NCBI GenBank assembly: GCA_963701385.1
Contig: CAVOZW010000001.1
Coordinates: forward strand, 124,001-188,000
Direction: 5' to 3'
DNA length: 64,000 bases
Source: B30-G6 sp963701385
Lineage (GTDB): Bacteria; Desulfobacterota; Desulfobacteria; Desulfobacterales; B30-G6
The notes below the pieces were generated by a model. That model did no database searches. It saw nothing but the letters and a program-made list of their open reading frames with translations, and was not told the DNA's origin. The translations under genes and the position numbers were made by a program. Shown here piece by piece: positions 18,703 to 26,613 of the stretch (the stretch's first letter is position 1; every line of letters starts with the position of its first letter).

Positions 18703-20043
18703 ATGGCATTAACCGGCATTCAAATTTTTAAACTCCTGCCAAAAACCAACTGTAAGGAATGCGGCGTCCCCACCTGCCTTGCCTTTGCCATGAACCTGGC
18801 TTCCGGCAAAGCAGAACTCGATAGCTGCCCCTATGTGTCGGATGAAGCAAAGGAACAGCTGGCGGAGGCTTCGGCACCGCCCATCCGTCCCGTAAAAATC
18901 GGCAAAGGGGTCCGCGCTTTTACCACCGGCGGTGAAACCGTACAATATCGACATGAAAAAACGTTTTACAACCAGACAACCCTCGCTGCCATGATCGGCT
19001 CAGATATCTCGGATGCGGATCTTAAGGCCAAGCTGGCAACCTGGAACGCGTTTCAGTTTGAGCGTGTGGGCTTGAATCTCAGACCCGAGCTCGTGGCTTT
19101 AAAAGACGTCAATGGCGATGGGGCCGCATTTGCCGCCAAAGCCAAGACCATCGCCGAGACATCGGAGTTCAATCTCGTGCTCATGTCCGACAGTGCCGAG
19201 GCCATGAAAGCGGCCGTCGATGCGGCCGGGTTCAAGCGTCCCTTGCTGTATGCTGCCACCGAGGAAAACCTGGAAGCTTTTGGTGAGATGGCCATAGCGG
19301 CAGACCTGCCCTTGGCGGTCAAAGCTGATTCCGTGGAGGCCCTCATCCCCTTGACCGAAAAACTGACCGCAATGGGACTCAAAGATCTTGTCATCGATCC
19401 GGGTTCGCGAGAAATCAAGAAAGCCCTGGAAGACCAGATCGTCATCCGGCGTGCGGCCCTTAAAAACGGCAACCGGGCCATCGGGTTCCCCACCATCACC
19501 TTTCCCTGCGAAATGGCCTCGAACCTGGACATGGAATCCCTCATTGCCAGTATGTTTATCGCCAAGTACGGCGGCATCGTCGTTCTGTCTGACTTCTCCG
19601 GAGACGTCCTTTTCCCGCTGCTTCTGGAACGACTCAATATCTATACCGATCCGCAACGCCCCATGACTGTCACCGAGGGAATTTACGAGGTCAACAACCC
19701 AGACGAAAACTCACCAGTTTTGGTAACCACCAACTTTGCCCTGACCTATTTTATTGTGTCGGGTGAAATTGAAGGCAGCCGGGTGCCCGCCTACCTGCTC
19801 ATCAAGGACTCCGAAGGTCTGTCGGTCATGACGGCCTGGGCCGCTGGAAAATTTGCCGGCGATGATGTCGGCATGTTCGTCAAGAAAAGCGGCATCATGG
19901 ACAAGGTAAAGCATACGGAACTGATCATCCCGGGCTATGCTGCCGCCATTGCCGGTGATGTCGAAGAAGAACTCCCCGGCTGGACCATTACGGTTGGCCC
20001 CAGGGAAGCGGCCCACATCCCGGGATTCTTGAAATCCAAATAA
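18703..20043 (+). CDS. acsC: CODH/ACS gamma subunit, corrinoid Fe-S protein large subunit
   Basis: 446 residues with TAAGGAG upstream. The N-terminal 4Fe-4S domain shows TNCKECGVPTC and a fourth cysteine in DSCPYVS, matching the cluster that feeds electrons to the cobamide. A TIM-barrel follows, and the C-terminal third is a Rossmann-like cobamide-binding domain (segment YAAAIAGDVEEELPGWTI). With AcsD it forms the methyl-carrying corrinoid protein between AcsE and AcsB, and it is the expected substrate of the activator encoded at 10369. Intact. Confidence 0.93.
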   Translation: MALTGIQIFKLLPKTNCKECGVPTCLAFAMNLASGKAELDSCPYVSDEAKEQLAEASAPPIRPVKIGKGVRAFTTGGETVQYRHEKTFYNQTTLAAMIGSDISDADLKAKLATWNAFQFERVGLNLRPELVALKDVNGDGAAFAAKAKTIAETSEFNLVLMSDSAEAMKAAVDAAGFKRPLLYAATEENLEAFGEMAIAADLPLAVKADSVEALIPLTEKLTAMGLKDLVIDPGSREIKKALEDQIVIRRAALKNGNRAIGFPTITFPCEMASNLDMESLIASMFIAKYGGIVVLSDFSGDVLFPLLLERLNIYTDPQRPMTVTEGIYEVNNPDENSPVLVTTNFALTYFIVSGEIEGSRVPAYLLIKDSEGLSVMTAWAAGKFAGDDVGMFVKKSGIMDKVKHTELIIPGYAAAIAGDVEEELPGWTITVGPREAAHIPGFLKSK

Positions 20044-20130
20044 GCAGACAAGGATTTATCCGGGATCACCATTTGAACGGTGCACCGCATACACGGTGCG
20101 CAATCGAATAACCAATAGCAGGGAGGTCAT

Positions 20131-21012
20131 ATGTTTCTAATAGGTGAAAGTTTAAACGTCATTTCCCAGAAGATCGGTCGGGCATACAAAGAGCGCGATC
20201 CCAAGCCGATCCAGGAGGAAGCCCTTTTTCAGAAAGAAAAGGGAATGGATTTCATCGATATCAACCTGGGACCGGCAAAAAAGGACGGCCCCGAGTTGAT
20301 GCCTTGGGTGGTACAAACGGTTCAGGAAGTCGTTGATGACATACCCCTGGCACTTGACACATCCAATGTCGATGCCATCGAGGCTGCCATCAAGGTCTGC
20401 AAACTGCCGCCAATTATCAACTCCATCATGGTCCGGCCGGAACGGTATGAGCGGATGGTGCCCATTGCCGCCGAAAACAATTGTGACTTCATCGCCCTCA
20501 TGTGGGGTCCTGACGGTCTTCCCCGCGATGAAAACGAGCGTGCAGCACTGTGTGTCGAGCTGGTCTACTTTGCCAACGAAGCCGGCATTCCCAATGAAAA
20601 AATCTGGGTGGACGGCATTGTGACACCCGTCAATATCCAGCAACCCCAGGCCATCAGTCTCATGGAGTTCCAGGGCATGCTGCAGGATATGGCGCCAGGC
20701 GTCAAGAGTACCTGCGGCCTTTCCAACATCTCCAACGGACCGCCGACCCATCTTCGGCCCATTCTGAACCAGACCTACATGGTCATGCTTCAGAAGTACG
20801 GCATGTACTCCGTCATTGCCGATCCCCTGGACGATCTCCTCATCGACATCGCCAAGGGAAACCGTCAAGATATCGTCGATCTGATATACGGCATCATGGA
20901 CGGTGAAACACCGGATATGGGCAGCCTTTCCAAGGAAATGCAGGATTTTGCCAAGACCACCAATGTCATCCTGGGCAAATCCCTCTACTCCGATTCCTGG
21001 CTCGACGTCTGA
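20131..21012 (+). CDS. acsE: Methyltetrahydrofolate:corrinoid methyltransferase
   Basis: 293 residues with GGGAGG before the ATG. It is a pterin-binding TIM-barrel protein beginning MFLIGESLNVISQKIG, with DFIDINLGPAKKDGPE and later LSNISNGPP segments typical of AcsE/MetH-type methyltransferases. It moves the methyl group between methyl-tetrahydrofolate and the AcsC/AcsD corrinoid. It is the last gene of the CODH/ACS operon and is followed by a clear intrinsic terminator. Confidence 0.93.
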   Translation: MFLIGESLNVISQKIGRAYKERDPKPIQEEALFQKEKGMDFIDINLGPAKKDGPELMPWVVQTVQEVVDDIPLALDTSNVDAIEAAIKVCKLPPIINSIMVRPERYERMVPIAAENNCDFIALMWGPDGLPRDENERAALCVELVYFANEAGIPNEKIWVDGIVTPVNIQQPQAISLMEFQGMLQDMAPGVKSTCGLSNISNGPPTHLRPILNQTYMVMLQKYGMYSVIADPLDDLLIDIAKGNRQDIVDLIYGIMDGETPDMGSLSKEMQDFAKTTNVILGKSLYSDSWLDV

Positions 21013-21037
21013 TTTTCACTATTCTTACCGAAAAAAA

Positions 21038-21065
21038 AGCCCCTCTGCAACAGAGGGGCTTTTTT
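21038..21065 (+). terminator. Intrinsic terminator after acsE
   Basis: A perfect 10-bp stem AGCCCCTCTG-CAA-CAGAGGGGCT is followed by a run of T and preceded by a run of A, so it can also end transcription arriving from the minus-strand flavoprotein gene. Confidence 0.92.
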
Positions 21066-21094
21066 GTGACAATCGATTTTACGATACTACCACC

Positions 21095-21682
21095 TTACCC
21101 CCCCACCAGTTTCTTGCCCAATTCCCCGGCCTGCTTCATCAGTTCGGTGTCAGCGGCAATGGCGCCGGGGTCCTCGGCACTCCCGTAAACCATTCCCACA
21201 ATCTTGGCCCCGACATACGTGTAGGCGTCCTGAAAACTGCGCAGCGCGTTGACACACCCTGAGGTAAATGGATCACTGTCACCATAGCTCATGGCTATGG
21301 CGATGCGCTTTTTGTAAAAGGGGCTCTTTTCCTGAAAGTCATTGAACAGGGCAAAACAGCGGTCCATGAAAATCTTGGTCTGGGCTGACATGCTGAACCA
21401 ATAAACCGGGCTGGCGATGACCCAGGCGTCCGATGCGATCAATTTCGGATAAATGGACTGCATGTCGTCATCCACAGCGCAGCCACTGCTGCCTTTCTTC
21501 TTACAGGCATAACACCCCTGGCAGGGCCGGATGGTCAGTCCGTTCAGATAAACCGTCTCCACTTTCGCTCCCGCGGATTCCGCGCCACGAATGATCTCTT
21601 TGGCCAGAACCGTGCTGTTCCCTTTTTTTCGGGGGCTCCCTAACAATACCAGAACCTGTTTGTGCTTTTTTATATTTGGCAT
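21095..21682 (-). CDS. NADPH-dependent FMN reductase / iron-sulfur flavoprotein-like
   Basis: 195 residues, start supported by GGAGG 6 nt before the ATG. The N-terminal flavodoxin-fold phosphate loop reads LLGSPRKKGNSTVLA. The cysteines in CQGCYACKKKGSSGC could bind an iron-sulfur cluster, as in archaeal Isf, though the spacing differs. PVYWFSMSAQTKIFMDR is the usual flavin-contact segment. Such proteins reduce flavins, quinones or metals, or pass electrons from ferredoxin. It lies 33 nt downstream of the alpha/beta hydrolase on the same strand. Confidence 0.85.
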   Translation of the reverse strand: MPNIKKHKQVLVLLGSPRKKGNSTVLAKEIIRGAESAGAKVETVYLNGLTIRPCQGCYACKKKGSSGCAVDDDMQSIYPKLIASDAWVIASPVYWFSMSAQTKIFMDRCFALFNDFQEKSPFYKKRIAIAMSYGDSDPFTSGCVNALRSFQDAYTYVGAKIVGMVYGSAEDPGAIAADTELMKQAGELGKKLVGG

Positions 21683-21715
21683 CCCAACACCTCCAAAGTT
21701 ATATGAAGATACATA

Positions 21716-22498
21716 TCAATTTACGCCCTGCCGAAAGCGCTTGATAAAGGCCACGACCGTCTGGGCGTATAGATCCGGGTAGTGCTCGAAGATATTGTGT
21801 CCGCACTTGGGAAAAATGGCCAATTCGCCCTTGGGCAGACTGCGATAAAAGGCCACGCCCTGCTCGGCCTCGAAAAAGTGACCCCGGTCCGGGTACATAA
21901 CCAGTGTCGGACACGAAATTTTCTGCAATTCAGGCCTGAGGTCGAACCTGCCGCGACCGTAGCTGCCCCCGTAACGACTGCAGAGGGTGTAAAAAGACTC
22001 GGCCCGGTCGCGGCCATGCCAATAAACATATTTCTCCTGAATATTGGCGGGAAGATCGTTGTAGCTCGGGGGAAATTTAAGGCGGTTGAACGCCACCAGG
22101 GTCATCTCGCTGAAACACAGGGTGCTGGCAGCTGCCAAGGTCATGACCTTTTGAGGGTATCGAAGCGCATAATCGACCCCCACCACACCGCCCTCGCACT
22201 GTCCAACGATGTGAAATCTTTCAAGCCCCAGATAATCCACCAGCTGTGTTAGGACGCCCACGGCCGCAATCCGGAAGTCGTCACCGATATAATGCGCCTC
22301 GAAGTCATGACCACCTTCAGAAAGGCCGTAGCCTCTTCGATCATATACCAGCACACGCAAGCCCGCCGCCACCAACAGAGGAACAATTCTTTCCCACATC
22401 TTGCTACAGGAAAACCCATTGTGAAGCAAAATGACGGTTTCACCCTCTCCGGAAATTTCGTAATAGGTCTTGCGCTCGTTTAACATGACAAAAGACAT
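21716..22498 (-). CDS. Alpha/beta hydrolase with a cysteine nucleophile elbow
   Basis: 260 residues. The fold is recognisable from VILLHNGFSCSKMWE (oxyanion region), YDRRGYGLS, the nucleophile elbow IVGQCEGGVVG and the terminal acid/His segments YPDRGHFFEAEQG and KCGHNIFEHYP. The elbow has Cys where most members have Ser, as in dienelactone hydrolases. The start at 22498 lies inside the terminal repeat of the neighbouring transposable element, whose AAGGA sits 8 nt upstream and could serve as ribosome site; ATG 22486 is the alternative. The substrate is unknown. Confidence 0.82.
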   Translation of the reverse strand: MSFVMLNERKTYYEISGEGETVILLHNGFSCSKMWERIVPLLVAAGLRVLVYDRRGYGLSEGGHDFEAHYIGDDFRIAAVGVLTQLVDYLGLERFHIVGQCEGGVVGVDYALRYPQKVMTLAAASTLCFSEMTLVAFNRLKFPPSYNDLPANIQEKYVYWHGRDRAESFYTLCSRYGGSYGRGRFDLRPELQKISCPTLVMYPDRGHFFEAEQGVAFYRSLPKGELAIFPKCGHNIFEHYPDLYAQTVVAFIKRFRQGVN

Positions 22499-23569
22499 AG
22501 GGGACGTCCTTGATTTTTTTGACTAATGAAATTTTTATCGGAGCAGTGCTTTTGAAATCGCGGAAGGAGACACGCCCAGATAACGGCCTGTCTCGGTGAG
22601 AGAAAATCCCATTTCATGAACCAATTTCTTGGCTATTCGTGCTCTCACCTCAGACACCTTTTGCCGCCGTCCACCCGATTTCAACGCTTCAACACTAACC
22701 CTTTCTAGTTTACATATTTTCTGAATATATGAGACGGCGATATCCTCGCGTTCATGCCCGGTAAACTGTGCTTTTCGCGCATGATCTGATTCCTTGATTA
22801 GCAGTTCCACAAACTCACCACTGCCTAAAATTCGCTCATCTGATTTCTGACGTATACCGGTCCGATGGATTTTCTTGACCGCAGTCCATCCGCCCTGAGA
22901 TCTTATGAGACCGCCCCCCACCAGATCCGGGCGACGCCCTTGATCAATCCCTTTTCTTAAAAACTGTCCATAACCGCGAATTGCCTCGCCCTCCCTTGAT
23001 CCAAACCATTTGAGAACAAAGTCCCGATCCTGCCAGTCATTTTTTATTTCGCCGACAAGCACCGAGTGACCACAATAATTGTAAGAATTCAGTTTTGCAA
23101 TATTTTCCACCAGCTTTGCCCGTAGCGGGTTCAAATGTATGTATCGAACCAACTCTTTGAAGTAGAGATCTTCTTCACACACGATTGATTTAAAGCGATT
23201 TTGAAACAAATGCCCGTGTCTGTCATGTCGAAGATTGTACGAAACAGCATAACCGGTTAAGAACTTACTCATATACCGAGAAAGCCCGAATGGTCCACTG
23301 CGCAAAAGAATATGGGCGTGATTGGGCATCAAAGACCAGGCATATACGGGCGTTTCAGTTTCCAAGGCGGCAATTCCCATGCGAGAAACAAAATCTTGCA
23401 TGTCGCGATCATCATCGACAATCTTTTTCTTCTCAATGCCACGAATGATGACATGGTGCAGGGTTCCGGGAGCATCCAGTCTTGCTTTTCTCGGCATGAC
23501 GCACCTCTTCTTATTGTTAAGGATGTATACATACGACGGTAAGTATAATAAGTCAAGGACGTCCCCTAT
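22497..23569. mobile_element. REP-type Y1 transposase element with 17-bp inverted ends
   Basis: Perfect inverted ends ATAGGGGACGTCCTTGA (22497-22513) and its complement (23553-23569) bound a 1.07-kb unit holding one transposase gene. Each end carries the internal palindrome GGACGTCC and is followed inward by a T-rich TTGACT-like stretch. The same ends occur at 52903-53056 around a gene-free 154-bp unit. Confidence 0.8.
22535..23497 (-). CDS. REP-associated tyrosine transposase (IS200/Y1 family)
   Basis: 320 residues from ATG 23497, with AGAGGTG at 4 nt; upstream in-frame codons run into the element end and are not counted. Residues 1-150 form the Y1 transposase domain, with the HUH motif in LMPNHAHILL and the likely nucleophilic Tyr in the helix FLTGYAVSYN, followed by HLFQNRFKSI. 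The C-terminal 120 residues include a DnaA/HTH-like DNA-binding part ending SLTETGRYLGVSPSAISKAL. The fused C-terminal HTH is typical of the larger members of this family. It probably cuts single-stranded DNA at the GGACGTCC-containing hairpin ends. The frame is intact, so the element may be active. Confidence 0.88.
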   Translation of the reverse strand: MPRKARLDAPGTLHHVIIRGIEKKKIVDDDRDMQDFVSRMGIAALETETPVYAWSLMPNHAHILLRSGPFGLSRYMSKFLTGYAVSYNLRHDRHGHLFQNRFKSIVCEEDLYFKELVRYIHLNPLRAKLVENIAKLNSYNYCGHSVLVGEIKNDWQDRDFVLKWFGSREGEAIRGYGQFLRKGIDQGRRPDLVGGGLIRSQGGWTAVKKIHRTGIRQKSDERILGSGEFVELLIKESDHARKAQFTGHEREDIAVSYIQKICKLERVSVEALKSGGRRQKVSEVRARIAKKLVHEMGFSLTETGRYLGVSPSAISKALLR

Positions 23570-23576
23570 TTGTGGG

Positions 23577-23605
23577 TTGACAATCAAAAAATGACAGGTT
23601 ATAAT
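23577..23605 (+). promoter_or_regulatory. Consensus sigma-70 promoter of the TetR operon
   Basis: TTGACA at 23577-23582 and TATAAT at 23600-23605, spaced exactly 17 nt, match the consensus at every position. It begins 8 nt after the right end of the transposable element and drives the gene at 23693. Confidence 0.85.
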
Positions 23606-23631
23606 TGTTTCCATCAATTGATGGAAACAAT
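23604..23631. promoter_or_regulatory. 28-bp perfect palindromic operator for the TetR regulator
   Basis: ATTGTTTCCATCAA is followed directly by its exact reverse complement, giving a 28-bp palindrome that overlaps the last bases of the -10 box and the start-site region. The position is ideal for repression by the TetR-family protein encoded 61 nt downstream. Confidence 0.85.
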
Positions 23632-23692
23632 GTATAGGACATATTTGATGGACCTTCTGTTTCGCTGCACCATTTAGGGAGTTTCAGACCAT

Positions 23693-24346
23693 ATGCCCTC
23701 TCCCCTTGAAAAAGCGCGTTTGAATCCCGACTCCATGAAGGCCAAAATCTTGGCCGTGGCCCGGAAGCTGTTCGGCGACTATGGCTACAACGGCACCACC
23801 ACGCGTATGATTGCGGGTGAAGTCGGCATCGACATCTCCACCCTTTATTACCACTGGGGTGAAAAGCAGGATCTTTACGAAGCCCTCATCACGGACATCA
23901 ACGAAGAAATCAAACGAGAATTCAAAGAAGTCGAAAGAAAGGTCAAAGGCAAACCCCTGACGGATCGTCTTGAAATCGCCATCGACATCTTGACGGACTA
24001 CCTGTTTGTGCATCCGGAAGTCTCCAACCTGATTCTCAACGACTCCTTCAACAAATCCAAACCAGCGGCTGTACCGGATATCAAGATTGGTGATTTCACC
24101 TCGAATATAGCCATAGCCATGGATCTGGCCAAGAGCAAGGCCAACGTGTCGGTCCAGACAAAGGCACGAATTTTGGCGGTCTGGAACTGTGTTCTCAACT
24201 TTATTTCCGGGGAGATATTTTTTCGGCCGATTCTCGACATCGACCGCCAGCAATACCTCGACACGATCAAAGAAACATTGAAATTCATCATTGTTCCGGC
24301 ATTTACAAAGGAGAAAAAGGAGGAGACCTATGGCATTAAACCTTGA
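23693..24346 (+). CDS. TetR-family transcriptional repressor
   Basis: 217 residues. The N-terminal helix-turn-helix spans about residues 15-60 (ILAVARKLFGDYGYNGTTTR, then MIAGEVGIDISTLYYHW), the TetR signature. The C-terminal helical domain would bind the effector, probably an acyl-CoA judged by the operon it controls. It overlaps the next gene by 17 nt, so translation is coupled. It is expected to bind the 28-bp palindrome in its own promoter and to control the whole CoA-ester operon. Confidence 0.92.
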   Translation: MPSPLEKARLNPDSMKAKILAVARKLFGDYGYNGTTTRMIAGEVGIDISTLYYHWGEKQDLYEALITDINEEIKREFKEVERKVKGKPLTDRLEIAIDILTDYLFVHPEVSNLILNDSFNKSKPAAVPDIKIGDFTSNIAIAMDLAKSKANVSVQTKARILAVWNCVLNFISGEIFFRPILDIDRQQYLDTIKETLKFIIVPAFTKEKKEETYGIKP

Positions 24347-26438
24347 TGCTGTCGGGAAAAAAATTGGTCCAATCTCCAAGGCGTATACATGGAAAGACGC
24401 CGTTCTGTATGCCCTTGGCGTTGGTGCCGGTTTTTCCGACCTGGAATACTGTTATGAAAAGGATCTGAAAGTCATACCGAGTTTTGCGATCACCACCCTC
24501 TATGAGACCATGCCTCAAGCCCTGTCCCTCACGAACGTAAACCTTACCGGTATTCTTCATGGGGAACAGGAGCTGATTTTCCACAACCCTATCCCGCCTA
24601 ACGGCACCATGATCATCGAAGGCCTCATCGCCAATGTCTACGACAAGGGTAAGGAAAAGGGTGCCCTGGTGATTGCAGAAAGTAAAGCCAGCCACTCCAC
24701 CGGCATCAAGCTCTTTACGGGCAGAAGCACCCTTTTCTCACGGCTCGACGGCGGATTCGGCGGTGAAAACCCACCCACTGAATCTATCGTGTTCCCTGAT
24801 CGTGATCCCGACTTCAGCGTGGATGCATCACCTTCTGAAAATCAGCCCTTGATATACCGCTTGTCCGGGGATGTTTTTCAACTCCACGTTGATCCAGAAT
24901 TTGCCAAGATGGCAGGGTTCGAGAAACCGATCATGCATGGCCTGTGCACCCATGGCTATGCCTGCAGGGCCTTGATACAGGCACTTATTCCGGGACAACC
25001 CGAAAAGGCCAGGCGAATGACCTGTCGTTTTACCAAACCCTTATACCCGGGCATGCCCCTGAAAACCCTAATCTGGAAAACCGAAAAAGGCAAAGCGCTT
25101 TGGCGCGTGCAGAATTTGGAAACCAAGGAAATCGTCATCGACCGCGGCGTGTTTGAATACGGCGATATCCCTAAAGATGAAATCCGCTTCGACGGTCGTG
25201 TGGCCGTTGTCACCGGTGCCGGGGCAGGGCTCGGTCGCGTCTATGCCCTTGAATTGGCCAAACGGGGTGCCCGTATCGTTGTGAACGATCTTGGCGGCGC
25301 CCGGGATGGTTCCGGCAACGGTTCTTCGACACCAGCCGATCAGGTTGTGTCGGAAATAAAAGCCCTGGGAGGAGAAGCTGTCGCGAATTACGACAACGTG
25401 GCCACGCCTGAGGGCGGCCGAAATATCATAGACAGCGCCCTGAATGCGTTTGGAACCGTAGACATTCTCATCAACAACGCCGGCATCCTGCGAGACAAGA
25501 GTTTTTTGAAAATGGAGCCGGGAAACTGGCAGTCCGTGCTGGATGTCCATTTAAACGGGGCATACCATGTCACCCGACCGGCCTTTGCCGTCATGAAGGA
25601 TAAAGGATACGGTCGAATCGTGATGACCACTTCGGCCGCCGGCCTCTACGGTAATTTCGGTCAGTCAAACTATGCCGCCGCCAAAATGGCGCTCGTAGGC
25701 CTCATGAATACCCTCAAGCTCGAAGGCCAGAAATACAACGTCAAGGTCAATACCGTTGCGCCCGTGGCGGCCTCACGCCTGACGGAAGATGTCCTGCCAC
25801 CCGATTTTTTCGAAAAATTGAAACCCGAGTTCGTTGCTCCCATGGTTGTGTATCTTTGCTCAGAGGAATGCCCGGTCACCGGTAACATCTATAACGCCGG
25901 CATGGGGTGTTATAACCGTGCCGCCATCGTCACCGGTCCCGGTGCCGTAATCGGAAAAGGCCAGGAGATCCCCACACCCGAACAGGTGCTGGCCGCCTGG
26001 GACGACATTGCATCCCTGAAAAATGCCAAAGAATACACACAGCTCAATGAACAGATCGGCGATCTTTTGGCAGCGTTTGCACCCCAAAAAGACACAGCAG
26101 CGGCACCCACTGGGGTTGCAGGGTCCGTGGCGGATGTTTTCAATGCCATGGCAGACACTTTCAATGCCGATGCCGCGCAAGGTGTCGATGTCATCTTTCA
26201 GTTCTGCATTTCAGGAAAAGATGGCGGAGACTGGGCCTGTATCATCAAAGACAAAACCTGTGCCATCGAATCCGGTATCAACGAACAGGCTGTCTGCACA
26301 CTCAAGATGCTAGACAATGACTTTCGCGACATGATGACCGGCAAGCTTCCGGCCATGCAGGCCTATACTTCCGGGAAGCTTCAGATCGAAGGCGATATCA
26401 TGAAATCTCAGCTGATCGAAAAATTGTTCAAAATATAA
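24330..26438 (+). CDS. Multifunctional enoyl-CoA hydratase 2 / 3-hydroxyacyl-CoA dehydrogenase / SCP2 protein
   Basis: 702 residues from ATG 24330 (AAGGAGG 6 nt upstream). Residues 1-285 are a double hot-dog MaoC-type hydratase 2; the catalytic Asp and His are seen in LSGDVFQLHVDP, though the usual Asn-Pro between them is Phe-Gln. Residues 287-540 are a short-chain dehydrogenase with cofactor loop VTGAGAGLGR and catalytic Ser and Tyr-x3-Lys (TSAAGLYG, NYAAAKM). Residues 600-702 are an SCP2 sterol/acyl-CoA carrier domain. These are the same three parts as peroxisomal MFE-2 but in a different order (hydratase first). The protein should hydrate a 2-enoyl-CoA to the (R)-3-hydroxy form and oxidise it to the 3-keto form while SCP2 holds bulky acyl chains. 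Confidence 0.9.
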   Translation: MALNLDAVGKKIGPISKAYTWKDAVLYALGVGAGFSDLEYCYEKDLKVIPSFAITTLYETMPQALSLTNVNLTGILHGEQELIFHNPIPPNGTMIIEGLIANVYDKGKEKGALVIAESKASHSTGIKLFTGRSTLFSRLDGGFGGENPPTESIVFPDRDPDFSVDASPSENQPLIYRLSGDVFQLHVDPEFAKMAGFEKPIMHGLCTHGYACRALIQALIPGQPEKARRMTCRFTKPLYPGMPLKTLIWKTEKGKALWRVQNLETKEIVIDRGVFEYGDIPKDEIRFDGRVAVVTGAGAGLGRVYALELAKRGARIVVNDLGGARDGSGNGSSTPADQVVSEIKALGGEAVANYDNVATPEGGRNIIDSALNAFGTVDILINNAGILRDKSFLKMEPGNWQSVLDVHLNGAYHVTRPAFAVMKDKGYGRIVMTTSAAGLYGNFGQSNYAAAKMALVGLMNTLKLEGQKYNVKVNTVAPVAASRLTEDVLPPDFFEKLKPEFVAPMVVYLCSEECPVTGNIYNAGMGCYNRAAIVTGPGAVIGKGQEIPTPEQVLAAWDDIASLKNAKEYTQLNEQIGDLLAAFAPQKDTAAAPTGVAGSVADVFNAMADTFNADAAQGVDVIFQFCISGKDGGDWACIIKDKTCAIESGINEQAVCTLKMLDNDFRDMMTGKLPAMQAYTSGKLQIEGDIMKSQLIEKLFKI

Positions 26439-26613
26439 ATTCACCCTGCGAATTTATGGTGCGCAGCTGTGCTGCTTTTATGGTTTCAGACGACAGGATG
26501 CACTTCGTGAAAAACAGCTTTCCCAAAAAAAACATGCTGTGTGTTTTAATGATAGGATCGCGTGGCGATTCTATCCATCGAAGCGTGCAGCGATTCGATG
26601 AGGAGAATTTAAA

